Shown: positions 15,469 through 24,276, numbered from the stretch's first letter. The stretch is 45,794 bases of DNA from Burkholderiales bacterium (GCA_019747905.1 JAIEQG010000135.1:1-45794); one strand, 5' to 3'. A program made the numbers and translations. Notes: generated by a model from the sequence alone, not told the origin.

Positions 15469-16440
15469 ATGCCGAAGGCAATCAGGTTCCACAAGACAGG
15501 CGGCCCCGATGTGCTGGTGTACGAAGACGTCGAGGTCGGCGCACCTGGCCCGGGCCAGGTCCGCGTCAAGCACAACGCGATCGGCATCAACTTCATCGAT
15601 ACCTATCACCGCTCGGGCCTGTATCCCTTGCCGCTGCCCAGCGGTATCGGCCTCGAGGGTGCCGGCGTGGTCGAGGCGGTCGGGCCCGGCGTCGACTTCG
15701 TCAAGGCGGGCGATCGCGTCGCCTATGCCGGCGGTCCGCCCGGCGGTTATTCCGAAGTGCGCGTGATGCCCGCGGAGAAGCTGGTCAAGATTCCCGCCGG
15801 CATCACCGACGAGCAGGCCGCGGCCATGATGCTGAAGGGCCTGACCGCGCAGTACCTCATTCGCAGCACCTACCCTGTGCAGGCCGGCCAGACCGTGCTG
15901 TTCCACGCTGCGGCCGGTGGCGTGGGCCTCATTGCGGGTCAATGGCTGAAGGCGCTCGGCGTCACCACGATCGGCACCGTGGGCTCGGACGAGAAAGCCA
16001 AGCTCGCCAAGGCGCACGGCTACGACCACACCATCGTGTACACGCGCGAGAACTTCGCGCAGCGCGTGAACGAGATCACCGGCGGGGCGAAGTTGCCGGT
16101 GGTGTTCGACTCCGTGGGCAAGGACACTTTCACGGGTTCGCTCGACTGCCTGCAGCCGCGCGGCTTCCTGGTGGTGTTCGGCAACGGGTCCGGACCGGTC
16201 ACCGGCGTCGATCTCAACGTGTTGGCGAAGGGCTCCTACTACGTGACGCGCCCGACGCTGGCGACCTACACGGCGCGACGCGAGGACCTGGTCGCCGCGG
16301 CGAAGGAGCTGTTCGACGTGGTGAAATCCGGCAAGGTGAAGATCGAAGTGAACCAGAAATTCGCGCTCAAGGACGCGAAGCAGGCGCATATCGACCTCGA
16401 AGGTCGCAAAACCACGGGTTCGACGGTGCTGATTCCGTAG
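15469..16440 (+). CDS. NADPH:quinone oxidoreductase / zinc-free alcohol dehydrogenase family
   Basis: This 323-residue medium-chain dehydrogenase belongs to the quinone oxidoreductase branch. It has the N-terminal GroES-like domain with NAIGINFIDTYHRSGLYP and GLEGAGVVEAVGPGV, and a Rossmann domain with AAAGGVG (residues 149-155). The structural-zinc Cys cluster of true alcohol dehydrogenases is missing, as expected for this branch. It likely reduces quinones or enones with NADPH. Its start is 23 bases after the cupin stop with GAGGAG upstream. A 10-bp GC hairpin follows its stop. Confidence 0.88.
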   Translation: MPKAIRFHKTGGPDVLVYEDVEVGAPGPGQVRVKHNAIGINFIDTYHRSGLYPLPLPSGIGLEGAGVVEAVGPGVDFVKAGDRVAYAGGPPGGYSEVRVMPAEKLVKIPAGITDEQAAAMMLKGLTAQYLIRSTYPVQAGQTVLFHAAAGGVGLIAGQWLKALGVTTIGTVGSDEKAKLAKAHGYDHTIVYTRENFAQRVNEITGGAKLPVVFDSVGKDTFTGSLDCLQPRGFLVVFGNGSGPVTGVDLNVLAKGSYYVTRPTLATYTARREDLVAAAKELFDVVKSGKVKIEVNQKFALKDAKQAHIDLEGRKTTGSTVLIP

Positions 16441-16457
16441 TAGCCGTCGTGCAGGAC

Positions 16458-16485
16458 CGCGGGCCGGCGCCAAGACCGGCCCGCG
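16458..16485. terminator. Intercistronic hairpin between quinone oxidoreductase and SDR genes
   Basis: A perfect 10-bp stem (CGCGGGCCGG with CCGGCCCGCG) and eight-base loop sits between two same-strand genes. There is no T-run. It may set the relative level of the two transcripts, as an attenuator or mRNA-stability hairpin. Confidence 0.5.
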
Positions 16486-16509
16486 CAACAACAAGAACGG
16501 GGAGGGGAG

Positions 16510-17274
16510 ATGATCGACGATCTGAAGGGCAAGGCCGTCCTGATCACCGGCGCCAGCACCGGCATCGGTGCTGCAGCGGCTGTCGAATTCGGCCGCCACG
16601 GTGCGCACGTCGCGGTGCACTACAACTCGAGCAAGGCTGAAGCCGAGAAGGTGGCCGCCGAGATCCAGAAGGCCGGCGGCAAGGCCGTCGTCGTCCAGGG
16701 CGACGTCAGTTCGAGCGCGACATGCAAGGCGATCGTCGATCGCACCGTCGAGGCTTTCGGGCGCATCGACGTGCTGGTCAACAACGCGGGCGGCCTGATC
16801 CAGCGCGTCCCCGTGGGGGAGCTCACCGACGAGCTGTTCGACAAGGTGCTGCATCTCAACGTGCGCTCGGCACTCATGTGCATCGCCGCGGCCGTGCCGC
16901 ACATGCGCAAGGCCGGCGGCGGCAAGATCATCAACGTGACCTCGGTCGCGGCACGCCACGGCGGTGGACCCGGAGCCGTGCTGTACGCAGGCTCGAAGGG
17001 CTTCGTCAGCACCATGACTCACGGCCTCGCCAAGGAACTGGTCAAGGACAACATTCGCGTCAATGCGGTGGCGCCCGGCGTGATCTATACGCCGTTCCAC
17101 GAGCGCTACTCGAGCCCGCAGATGCTCGAAGGTTTCAAGGCCACGATCCCGATGAATCGCATCGGTACGGCGGACGAATGCGCCGGCGCGTTCCTGTTCC
17201 TCGCGTCGGACCAGATGAGCGGCTATGTCACCGGGCAGATCCTGGAAGTGAACGGCGGCCAGTACATGCCTTGA
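16510..17274 (+). CDS. Short-chain dehydrogenase/reductase (SDR)
   Basis: This 254-residue classical SDR has TGASTGIG at 13-20, NNAG at 91-94, Ser145 and a YAGSK catalytic motif (Tyr159, Lys163). Around residues 36-42 the sequence HYNSSKA places Asn-Ser-Ser where the second strand ends, a pattern of NADP-preferring members. It resembles glucose/galactose dehydrogenase-like SDRs found in sugar-acid operons. GGGGAGGGGAG precedes the ATG. It lies in the catabolic run beside a second SDR, so the two probably oxidise different hydroxyls of one substrate. Confidence 0.88.
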   Translation: MIDDLKGKAVLITGASTGIGAAAAVEFGRHGAHVAVHYNSSKAEAEKVAAEIQKAGGKAVVVQGDVSSSATCKAIVDRTVEAFGRIDVLVNNAGGLIQRVPVGELTDELFDKVLHLNVRSALMCIAAAVPHMRKAGGGKIINVTSVAARHGGGPGAVLYAGSKGFVSTMTHGLAKELVKDNIRVNAVAPGVIYTPFHERYSSPQMLEGFKATIPMNRIGTADECAGAFLFLASDQMSGYVTGQILEVNGGQYMP

Positions 17275-17323
17275 GATACCGCCGCCGGCTCGAGCGGCGT
17301 GCCACGACAGGAAGGGGGAGCGG

Positions 17324-18079
17324 ATGTTCGATCTCACGGGGAAAGTAGCCCTGGTAACCGGCGCTTCACGCGGGTTGGGTTGGGGAATGGTGCAGGCACT
17401 GGCACGTGCCGGCGCGACGGTGGTGCTCAATGCGCGCGACAAGGCGGCGCTCGACGGGCGCGTGGCCGAACTGAAGTCCGCCGGTCTGAAGGGCGACGTG
17501 GCGGCGTTCGACGTGAGCGACGAGGCCGCCGCGGTCGCTGCAGTGGCAGCGATCGCGCAGCGTCACGGCCGTCTCGACATCGCCGTGCTGAACGCCGGCA
17601 TCCAGCACCGCAAGCCCATCACGGAATTCGAGACCGCGGATTTCCGGCGCGTGGTGGACACCAACCTGACCGCGGTCTGGCTGCTCGCCCGCGAATGCGC
17701 CCGCATCATGATTCCCGCGAAGCGCGGCCGCATCATCATGACCGGGTCGGTCAGTGCCTTCGCGGCACGGCCGACCATTTCGGCCTATATCGCCTCCAAG
17801 GGAGCGGTGCACGCTTTCACGCGGGAACTCGCGGTGGAACTGGCGCCTCACAACATCACGGTCAATTCGATCGCGCCGGGCTACTTCGCGACCGAGATGA
17901 ACACGGCGCTGATCGAGAACAAGGAGTTCAACGACTGGGTGTGCAAGCGCACCCCGGCCGGGCGGTGGGGCCGGGTGGACGAGATCGGACCGCCGTGCGT
18001 GTTCCTCGCTTCGGACGAGGCGTCGTACGTGAACGGTCATATCCTCACCGTCGACGGAGCGTTCACGGCGTCGATGTAG
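17324..18079 (+). CDS. SDR resembling gluconate 5-dehydrogenase
   Basis: This 251-residue SDR has TGASRGLG at 12-19, NAG at 90-92, Ser142 in TGSVSAF, and YIASKGAV with Tyr155 and Lys159. The segment LNARDKAAL after the second strand and the PAGRWGRVDEIG segment near the C-terminus resemble 2-keto-gluconate or gluconate 5-dehydrogenase-type enzymes. That is an impression from sequence style, not proof of substrate. GGAAGGGGG lies upstream of the ATG. It sits between the first SDR and the 2-hydroxyacid dehydrogenase in the same run. Confidence 0.87.
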   Translation: MFDLTGKVALVTGASRGLGWGMVQALARAGATVVLNARDKAALDGRVAELKSAGLKGDVAAFDVSDEAAAVAAVAAIAQRHGRLDIAVLNAGIQHRKPITEFETADFRRVVDTNLTAVWLLARECARIMIPAKRGRIIMTGSVSAFAARPTISAYIASKGAVHAFTRELAVELAPHNITVNSIAPGYFATEMNTALIENKEFNDWVCKRTPAGRWGRVDEIGPPCVFLASDEASYVNGHILTVDGAFTASM

Positions 18080-18145
18080 GGACAGCGGACGGAGCACGCG
18101 GACATTTCGAATCGCGGCCCCGAGAACAACAGGAGGAGCAACACC

Positions 18146-19162
18146 ATGGCGGACAAATTCCGGGTCGGCATCACGCGCGACAACCTGAAGGCCGACGGCA
18201 AGCCGATCTTCGACGAATCGGCGTTGAAGGTCCTGGACGACCCGCGCATCGAGTGGGAATTCGTGGCGCAGAACGAGCCGGAGATCTCCGCCGCTTCGGC
18301 TGCCCGCTACGACGCGATGGCCGTGATGCTGGGCAAGGTCACGCGCCAGACGCTGTCCGGACCGGATCGGCGGCTCAAACTGATCTCGCGCTTCGGGGTG
18401 GGCTACGACACGGTGGACGTGCCGGCCTGTACCGACAGCGGGGTGCTCCTGTGCATCGCACCCGACGGCGTGCGCCGCCCGGTCGCCACGTCCGTGATCA
18501 CCTACGTCCTGATGCTGGCACAACGTGTCCTCATCAAGGACCGCCTGACCCGTGAGGGCCGCTGGCAGGAGCGGCTCAATCACTTCGGCACCGGATTGTC
18601 GGGGCGCGTGCTGGGCTCGATCGGTGTCGGAAACATCGGCTCCGAAGTGTTCCGCCTGGCCGCACCCTTCGGCATGAAGCACATCGCCTGCGATCCGTAC
18701 ATCACGCAGGAATCGGTGGCACCCCTGGGCGTGAAACTGGTCGACATGGACACGCTGTTTCGCGAAGCGGATTTCATCACGGTCAACTGCCCTCTGACCG
18801 CGGAGACGCGCAAGCTGGTGGGGGCTAAGCAGTTCGCTTTGATGAAGCCGACCGCGTTCTTCATCAACACGGCTCGCGGCCCGATCGTGGACGAGAAGGC
18901 GCTGCACGAAGCGTTGGCGAACCGCCGCATCGCCGGTGCCGGCATCGACGTGTTCGAGGTGGAACCCACTCCACCCGACAATCCTCTGCTCAAGCTCGAC
19001 AACATCATCGTCACACCGCACCACATCTGCCTGACCGACGAATGCATCAACACCATCGCGGCGAGCGTCTTCCATGCGTGCAAGGAACTGGCGCACGGCC
19101 GCGTGCCCAAGAACGTGGTGAACCAGCAGGTCCTGGGCCGCGTCCCCTATTTCCACGCGTGA
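18146..19162 (+). CDS. D-isomer-specific 2-hydroxyacid dehydrogenase
   Basis: This 338-residue NAD-dependent dehydrogenase has the family layout: the substrate-domain GVGYDTVD (residues 84-91), the NAD-binding GVGNIG (160-165), and catalytic Arg244 in NTARGPIVDE, Glu273 in FEVEPTPPDNP and His292 in VTPHHICLTDE. The PHHICLTDE wording departs from the common PHIAG form and may mark a subgroup. It should interconvert a 2-oxo acid and a D-2-hydroxy acid such as a glycerate-like compound. AGGAGGAG precedes the ATG. The stop overlaps the next gene by four bases (GTGA), so the two are translationally coupled. Confidence 0.88.
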   Translation: MADKFRVGITRDNLKADGKPIFDESALKVLDDPRIEWEFVAQNEPEISAASAARYDAMAVMLGKVTRQTLSGPDRRLKLISRFGVGYDTVDVPACTDSGVLLCIAPDGVRRPVATSVITYVLMLAQRVLIKDRLTREGRWQERLNHFGTGLSGRVLGSIGVGNIGSEVFRLAAPFGMKHIACDPYITQESVAPLGVKLVDMDTLFREADFITVNCPLTAETRKLVGAKQFALMKPTAFFINTARGPIVDEKALHEALANRRIAGAGIDVFEVEPTPPDNPLLKLDNIIVTPHHICLTDECINTIAASVFHACKELAHGRVPKNVVNQQVLGRVPYFHA

Positions 19163-19920
19163 GCACGCCAGGCGAGCGCTATACCCTGGGTTACGCGCCG
19201 GAGGCGATGGCCTTCCTCGACCGGCGCACGCTCGCGAGTCATGGCACGTTCTTCGAATCGCACCTGCTGCCCGGCCTGCGCGTGCTCGATTGCGGTTGCG
19301 GTCCGGGCGGCATCACCCGCGGTATCGCGGCGCGAATCACGCCGGGATCCGTGATCGGGGTCGACATGGATGGTGCGCAGATCGCGCTCGCCGGCGAGCG
19401 TGCCGCGGCCGCGGGACTGAAGAATGTCGAATTCCGGCAGGCGAGCGTGTACGAGCTGCCGTTCGCGGACGCCAGCTTCGATGCCGTGTTCTCGCACGCC
19501 CTGTTCGAGCACCTGGCCGACCAGGCGCGCGCTGCGCGCGAATGCCTGCGGGTGTTGAAGCCCGGCGGCGCGATCGGCGTGTGCACACCCGATTGGGGCG
19601 GGTTCGTGGTGGCGCCCGAAACGCCCGACCTCAAGGCGGCGATTGCCGCCTATGAAGATCAGCAGAACCGCAACGGCGGCGACACCCGCACCGGACGCAA
19701 GCTGGCGCAGGTGCTGACCGAGGCCGGCTTCATCAATGCGAAGTTGTCGGCTCGTTACGAGAACTATTCGCCGATCACGGCCATCGGCAACCTGATGGCC
19801 TGGCAGCTCGAGCGTGACGGCATGCCCGAGCATGGCGCGACGTTCCGGCACTGGCAGGAAGATCCGCAGGCGATGTTCGCGCAGGCGTGGCTGTCGTGCG
19901 TTGCGCGGAAGGCGGTTTGA
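19159..19920 (+). CDS. Class I SAM-dependent methyltransferase
   Basis: This 253-residue protein starts at the GTG overlapping the previous stop. It has the methyltransferase motif I VLDCGCGPGG (42-51), an acidic end of the second strand (GVDMDGAQ), motif SFDAVFSHALFEH, and LRVLKPGGAIGV. It resembles UbiE/COQ5-type or small-molecule methyltransferases. Its role in a catabolic run is unclear; it might methylate or detoxify an intermediate. There is no signal peptide. A hairpin doublet follows its stop, separating it from the aldolase gene. Confidence 0.85.
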   Translation: MSTPGERYTLGYAPEAMAFLDRRTLASHGTFFESHLLPGLRVLDCGCGPGGITRGIAARITPGSVIGVDMDGAQIALAGERAAAAGLKNVEFRQASVYELPFADASFDAVFSHALFEHLADQARAARECLRVLKPGGAIGVCTPDWGGFVVAPETPDLKAAIAAYEDQQNRNGGDTRTGRKLAQVLTEAGFINAKLSARYENYSPITAIGNLMAWQLERDGMPEHGATFRHWQEDPQAMFAQAWLSCVARKAV

Positions 19921-19934
19921 GTGTTGGAGAGCAT

Positions 19935-20026
19935 GCCCCCACCCTGACCCTCCCCCGGCGATAGCCGGGGGAGGGGATGTACACCCCTTCCCCCACCTTC
20001 GGTGGGGGAAGGCTGGGATGGGGGCA
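19935..20026. repeat. REPIN-like hairpin doublet 4
   Basis: The left arm begins CCCCCACCCTGACCCTCCCC and folds with CTCCCCCGGC and GCCGGGGGAG. The right arm begins at 19981 and folds with CTTCCCCCACC and GGTGGGGGAAG, ending CTGGGATGGGGGC. The arms abut with almost no spacer. The doublet lies between two genes of one run, where it could affect message stability. Confidence 0.8.
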
Positions 20027-20051
20027 ATGCAGGAAACAACGGGAGACAACA

Positions 20052-20858
20052 ATGCGCGACAACCCAGTCAAGCAAAAACTGAAAAATGGCCAGGCCGTCT
20101 TCGGCACCATGGCCTTCGAGTTCTTCGTGCCCGGCCTGCCGCAGATGGTCAAGGCCGCGGGAGCGGAGTTCCTGCTGTTCGACATGGAACACAGTGGCCT
20201 CGAGTACGAGACCCTGAAGCAGCTGTTCGCAGCCTGCCGCGGCATCGGCCTGGTGCCGATGGTGCGCGTGCCTTCCGCGCAGTATCAGTTCATCGCCCGC
20301 GCGCTCGACATCGGCGCCATGGGCATCATGGTGCCCATGGTGGGTTCTGCGGAAGAAGCCGAGTTCATCGTCTCGTGTACGCGCTATCCGCCGCACGGCC
20401 GGCGCGGTGCCGCGTTCGGTTTCTCGCACGATGACTACGAAGGCGGCGACATCACCGAGAAGATGCGCATCGCCAACGAGCGCGTGATCGTGATGCCGCT
20501 GATCGAAACCAAGGAAGGGATCGACGAGGTCGACAGGATCGCCGCGGTTCCGGGCGTAGACGTGCTGTGGCTCGGCCACTTCGACCTCACGAACTTCCTC
20601 GGCATCCCGGCTCAGTTCAAGAGCGCCAAGTACCTGAAGGCGATCGATCGCATGTGCGCGGCGGCGAAGAAGCACGACAAGGTGCTGGCCTGCATGACCG
20701 GGTCGGACGAGTGGAGCCGCGAGTACTGGGACAAGGGCTTTCGCCTGTTCGCCGCCGGAGTGGATGGCCACCTGCTGCAGAACGCGCTGCGGCAGAGCAT
20801 CGGCACGTTGCAGTCGCTGGATACCGCGAAACCGAAGCGCGGTGCGAAGAAACGTTGA
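20052..20858 (+). CDS. HpcH/HpaI-family class II aldolase
   Basis: This 268-residue protein matches the HpaI/GarL/RhmA aldolase family, which splits 2-keto-3-deoxy sugar acids or 4-hydroxy-2-oxo acids into pyruvate and an aldehyde. The expected residues are visible: His47 in FDMEHSGLE, Arg72 in MVRVPSAQ, metal ligands Glu152 in LIETKEG and Asp178 in GHFDLT. Start at 20052 was chosen for length and the GGAGAC site upstream; a longer frame runs into the repeat doublet. In this run it would follow dehydrogenase and oxidase steps and deliver pyruvate. The C-terminus is a Lys/Arg-rich tail. Confidence 0.88.
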   Translation: MRDNPVKQKLKNGQAVFGTMAFEFFVPGLPQMVKAAGAEFLLFDMEHSGLEYETLKQLFAACRGIGLVPMVRVPSAQYQFIARALDIGAMGIMVPMVGSAEEAEFIVSCTRYPPHGRRGAAFGFSHDDYEGGDITEKMRIANERVIVMPLIETKEGIDEVDRIAAVPGVDVLWLGHFDLTNFLGIPAQFKSAKYLKAIDRMCAAAKKHDKVLACMTGSDEWSREYWDKGFRLFAAGVDGHLLQNALRQSIGTLQSLDTAKPKRGAKKR

Positions 20859-20897
20859 CCGCCACCGCACGAACGTTCCGATCCGAAGGAGGGTGAG

Positions 20898-21284
20898 ATG
20901 ACGAAAGCGCTTGTGGTTGTCGTGCTCGTTGCGTCCGGGCTGGTCGCTTGCGGCACAAAGGACGAATCGACACCCGCCGGTCAGGCGATGGACGCCGCCA
21001 AGGAGTCCGCGAACAAGGCCGTGGAGTCCGCGAAGGACGCCGCTGCCGCCGCGGGCGATGCCGCGAAGGAAACGGCTACGGCTGCCAAGGAGGCCACGAA
21101 GGAAGGTGTGGACAGCGCCAAGGAGGCGACCCGGAACGCCGTCGAAGCCACCAAGGAAGCGACTCGGGAAGCCGTATCGAACGCTGCCGATGCGACGAAG
21201 GCGGCCGCGAACAAGGCGGCCGACGCCACCAAGGAAGCGGTGGGTGCAGCGGCCGACAAGACTAAGGAAGCGGTCAAGAAGTAG
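20898..21284 (+). CDS. Lipoprotein with LEA-like alanine/lysine repeats
   Basis: This 128-residue protein has a lipoprotein signal (ALVVVVLVASGLVACG, Cys at 18) followed by about 100 residues of degenerate 11-residue repeats of the AKEATKEAV kind. The repeats contain almost only Ala, Lys, Glu, Asp, Thr and Val. Such repeats form long amphipathic helices and occur in group 3 LEA-like proteins, thought to protect membranes or proteins during drying or salt stress. AAGGAGGGTGAG precedes the ATG. It sits between the aldolase and the TRAP genes. Its function here is unknown. Confidence 0.8.
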   Translation: MTKALVVVVLVASGLVACGTKDESTPAGQAMDAAKESANKAVESAKDAAAAAGDAAKETATAAKEATKEGVDSAKEATRNAVEATKEATREAVSNAADATKAAANKAADATKEAVGAAADKTKEAVKK

Positions 21285-21307
21285 TTCGGTACGCGAGGAG
21301 GCCAGCC

Positions 21308-22300
21308 ATGGGCATGCGCAGGATCGCCGGCAACGTCGTTGTGATGATCGCAGTGTGCATGGCGGGTGCAGCCGGCGCCCAGCAGCCCATCACGCTGCAC
21401 GGAGCCGTCCAGTTCGCCGACGAACACGCGTTCAACCGGACGCTGCTCAAGTTCGAAGAGCTCACGAAGAAGTACTACGGCAAGCCGATCAACTTCGTGC
21501 TCCATCGCAACAGCGAACTGGGCACCGAGAAGGACTACTTCGCCTACCTGAACCAGGGCATCTCGGTGGACTACGCGGTGGTATCGCCGTCGCACATGTC
21601 CACCTTCGCCAAGTCGGCGCCGCTCATGGACATGCCGTTCCTGTTTCGCGACGAGAGCCATTGGAAGAAAGTGCTCGATGCCGACGCACTGAAGCCCATC
21701 GCGGATGAAGTGGCGAAGAAGGCCGACGTGATGATCCTGGGCTATGCCGGCGGCGGTACGCGCAACCTGATCGTCAACAAGCCGGTGCGCAACCTGCAGG
21801 AACTGAAGGGGCTCTCGATTCGCGTGATGGGGGCGCCGATCCAGACCCGCATGTTCCAGGCGATCACCGCCGCGCCCACCGTCATCGCCTACACAGAGAT
21901 CTACAACGCAATCCAGACCGGCGTGATCCAGGCGGCCGAGAACGAGGCCGCCGGGCTCGAACAGATGAAGTTCTACGAGGTGGGGCCGCACATCTCGCTC
22001 ACCAGGCACGCGATCACGGTGCGGCCGGTTTGTTTTTCCGGCAAGACCTTCCGGCGCCTGCCGAAGGATCTGCAGGATGCCATCGTGAAGGCCGGGCGTG
22101 AGGCCGGTAGCTACGGCCGGCAGATCGAGTCGAGTGAAGACCAGCAACGGCTGCAGCGTCTCGAGAAGGAAGGCAAGCTGAAGACCTATGTCTTCACCGA
22201 CCGCGACCAGCTCATGAAGCTTGCCGAACCCATCAAGCAAGGTTACGCGAAGGAAGTGGGGGCGGAGGCGGTGCTGGCGGGCATCAATGCGGTCAAGTAG
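21308..22300 (+). CDS. dctP: TRAP transporter substrate-binding protein DctP family
   Basis: This 330-residue periplasmic protein has a signal peptide ending near AAGAQQP. It has the DctP features: LVSPSHM-like strand, DMPFLFRDESHWKKV, the ELKGLSIRVMGAP segment with Arg172 that binds the carboxylate of organic-acid ligands, and a C-terminal helix. TRAP binding proteins capture carboxylates, so the imported substrate is probably an acid. It is followed by a hairpin doublet, then by small and large membrane subunits. GAGGAGGCC precedes the ATG. It is oriented with the upstream catabolic genes, supporting a shared substrate. Confidence 0.9.
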   Translation: MGMRRIAGNVVVMIAVCMAGAAGAQQPITLHGAVQFADEHAFNRTLLKFEELTKKYYGKPINFVLHRNSELGTEKDYFAYLNQGISVDYAVVSPSHMSTFAKSAPLMDMPFLFRDESHWKKVLDADALKPIADEVAKKADVMILGYAGGGTRNLIVNKPVRNLQELKGLSIRVMGAPIQTRMFQAITAAPTVIAYTEIYNAIQTGVIQAAENEAAGLEQMKFYEVGPHISLTRHAITVRPVCFSGKTFRRLPKDLQDAIVKAGREAGSYGRQIESSEDQQRLQRLEKEGKLKTYVFTDRDQLMKLAEPIKQGYAKEVGAEAVLAGINAVK

Positions 22301-22305
22301 GCAAG

Positions 22306-22426
22306 CCCCCACCCCAACCCTCCCCCGACGTAGTCGGGGGAGGGAGCGCAATACCTCGGCGCCACGGGTGGGTACGTTCCCTCCCCCGCGAGCGTTAGCT
22401 CGTGGGGGAGGGTTAGGGTGGGGGGC
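22306..22426. repeat. REPIN-like hairpin doublet 5, inside the TRAP operon
   Basis: The left arm begins CCCCCACCCCAACC and folds with CTCCCCCGAC and GTCGGGGGAG. The right arm (22377-22426) folds with CCTCCCCCGCGAGC and GCTCGTGGGGGAGG and ends TTAGGGTGGGGGGC. It begins six bases after the dctP stop and ends about 50 bases before dctQ. It could let dctP message outlast the membrane subunits. Confidence 0.8.
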
Positions 22427-22477
22427 GCTTTTCGGAGCAATCGCCGATGCCTGCGTTTGCGCGCCGGGTCCAGCCCC

Positions 22478-22966
22478 ATGATCTCCTCCCTGATCGGCGT
22501 GCTCTACCGCACCCTTCAGTTCCTTCTTACCGCTCTGATGGCACTGCTCATCGTGCCCGTGGTGCTGCAGATCGTCTCGCGCTTCACCGATCTCATCCCG
22601 CGCTACATCTGGACGGAGGAAGCGGCGCGCTTCTGCTTCATCTGGATCATCATGCTGGGTTCCATGATTGCGGTGCGCGACGACACCCACTTCGATCTCG
22701 AGATCCTTCCGACACCGAAGACTCCGCATGGCCGCGCGCTCGCGCGCCTGATCCGCAACGGCGCGATGCTGCTCGTGGCACTCACGTTCGTCTGGTTCGG
22801 CTACTCGTTCGCGTTGTTCGGCTTCGAGCAGGAGTCCGAGCTGTCAGGGCTCAACATGCTCGCGATACACGTCGCATGGCCACTCGCGGGTCTGGTGTAC
22901 ACGCTGTTCCTGGGGGAGAAGATCGTCCAGGACGTGAAGATCTACCGGGGGCGTAGGGGTGAGTAG
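22478..22966 (+). CDS. dctQ: TRAP transporter small permease DctQ family
   Basis: This 162-residue membrane protein has four hydrophobic segments, as expected for the small TRAP subunit: one near residues 13-33, one around 50-66, one at 92-112 and one at 125-145. The loop WTEEAARFCFIWIIMLGSMIAVRDDTHF contains the usual family EE-AR and R-D/H positions. I chose the ATG at 22478 because the longer frame runs into the repeat doublet; no strong ribosome-binding site is visible. It overlaps dctM by eight bases. It should form the membrane complex with DctM. Confidence 0.88.
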   Translation: MISSLIGVLYRTLQFLLTALMALLIVPVVLQIVSRFTDLIPRYIWTEEAARFCFIWIIMLGSMIAVRDDTHFDLEILPTPKTPHGRALARLIRNGAMLLVALTFVWFGYSFALFGFEQESELSGLNMLAIHVAWPLAGLVYTLFLGEKIVQDVKIYRGRRGE

Positions 22967-24263
22967 CGTCCAGGTTGCCCTGCTGCTGTTCGGTGTGTTC
23001 TTCGCCCTGCTGCTGGTGCGCGTGCCCGTGGCCTTCGCGCTCGGACTCGCCTGCGTGCCGGTGTTCTTCATCGACGAGCGCCTGACGCCGTTCCTGCTGC
23101 TGAACGAGATGCTTAAGTCTTACAACTCGTTCCTGCTCCTGGCCATTCCGTTCTTCCTGCTGGCGGCCAACCTGATGAACGCGGCCGGCATCACGGACAA
23201 GCTCATCGCGCTGGCACGCTCGGCGGTGGGGCATCTGCCCGGCGGGCTCGGCCACGTCAACGTGGTGGTGAGCATGCTGTTCGCCGGGATCTCCGGGTCG
23301 AGCACGGCCGAGACGGCGGGCGTCGGTGGCGTGCTGATTCCTGCGATGAAGCAGCAGGGGTTCGACTCGCGATTCTCGGCGGCGTTGACCGCTTGTGCTT
23401 CCGTGATGGGGGTGATCATCCCGCCCAGCATCCTGATGGTCGTGTGGGGTGGGGTCATTTCGGTGTCCATCGGCGGACTGTTCCTCGCCGGCGTGCTCCC
23501 CGGCATCCTGATCGGCTTGTCGCTGATGGTGGTGGTGGTGATCTACGCCAAGGTGCGCGGCTATCCGGTCCACCCGCGCGCCACCCTCGGAGAGTTCGGC
23601 ACGGCGTTGGTGAGATCGCTGCTGCCACTCGCCACGCCCGGAATCATCGTCGGCGGAATCGTCGGCGGCTTTTTCACGCCGACCGAGGCGAGCGTCGTCG
23701 CCGTACTGTACGCGCTCGTGCTCGGCGCATTTGTCTACCGGACGGTGCCGTTCCGCGGCATTCCGAAGGTGCTCTATGAGTCGGCACGCTTCGCGGCGAT
23801 TTCGCTCTTCTGCATCGGCACCGCATCGGCCTTCGGCTGGCTGCTCGCCTACTTCCGCATCCCGCAGGTGTTCGTCGATTGGGTGTCGGGCTGGGGCGGC
23901 GGGCCGGTCAGCGTCGGTTTCATCATCGCCGGGGCGTTCCTGGTGATCGGTTGCTTCATCGATGCCATTCCCGCGATCATCATCCTCGGGACGATTCTGG
24001 CGCCCCTCGCCACCAGTGTCGGCCTGCACCCGATTCACTTCGCGATCATCGGCGTGATCTCGATCGCGTTCGGGCTCGTGACGCCGCCCTACGGGTTGTG
24101 CCTGATGATCGCCTGCGCGATCGGCAAGGTCACGATCCGCGAGACGTTGAAGGATGTCGCCATGCTGCTGATTCCGATGCTGGGTGTATTGTGTTTCGTG
24201 ATCCTGTTTCCCGAGGCGATCCTGGCCTTGCCGCGCTGGCTGATGCCGACGTTCGTCAAATGA
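22959..24263 (+). CDS. dctM: TRAP transporter large permease DctM family
   Basis: This 434-residue integral membrane protein starts at a GTG inside the end of dctQ, with GGGGGCGTAGGGG upstream. It shows about 12 hydrophobic segments. The family motif region FAGISGSSTAETAGVGGVLIP and later VTPPYGLCLMIACAIG are visible. It provides the ion-coupled channel for the substrate presented by DctP. The order P-Q-M matches the Dct prototype. The TauD-like gene begins 13 bases after its stop. Confidence 0.92.
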   Translation: MSSVQVALLLFGVFFALLLVRVPVAFALGLACVPVFFIDERLTPFLLLNEMLKSYNSFLLLAIPFFLLAANLMNAAGITDKLIALARSAVGHLPGGLGHVNVVVSMLFAGISGSSTAETAGVGGVLIPAMKQQGFDSRFSAALTACASVMGVIIPPSILMVVWGGVISVSIGGLFLAGVLPGILIGLSLMVVVVIYAKVRGYPVHPRATLGEFGTALVRSLLPLATPGIIVGGIVGGFFTPTEASVVAVLYALVLGAFVYRTVPFRGIPKVLYESARFAAISLFCIGTASAFGWLLAYFRIPQVFVDWVSGWGGGPVSVGFIIAGAFLVIGCFIDAIPAIIILGTILAPLATSVGLHPIHFAIIGVISIAFGLVTPPYGLCLMIACAIGKVTIRETLKDVAMLLIPMLGVLCFVILFPEAILALPRWLMPTFVK

Positions 24264-24276
24264 AGGAAATCCGTCG

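Noticed and set aside
15442-17442. A 666-codon minus-strand open frame opposite the dehydrogenase genes
   Set aside because: It is the complement of well-supported SDR and quinone oxidoreductase genes and shows no domain of its own.
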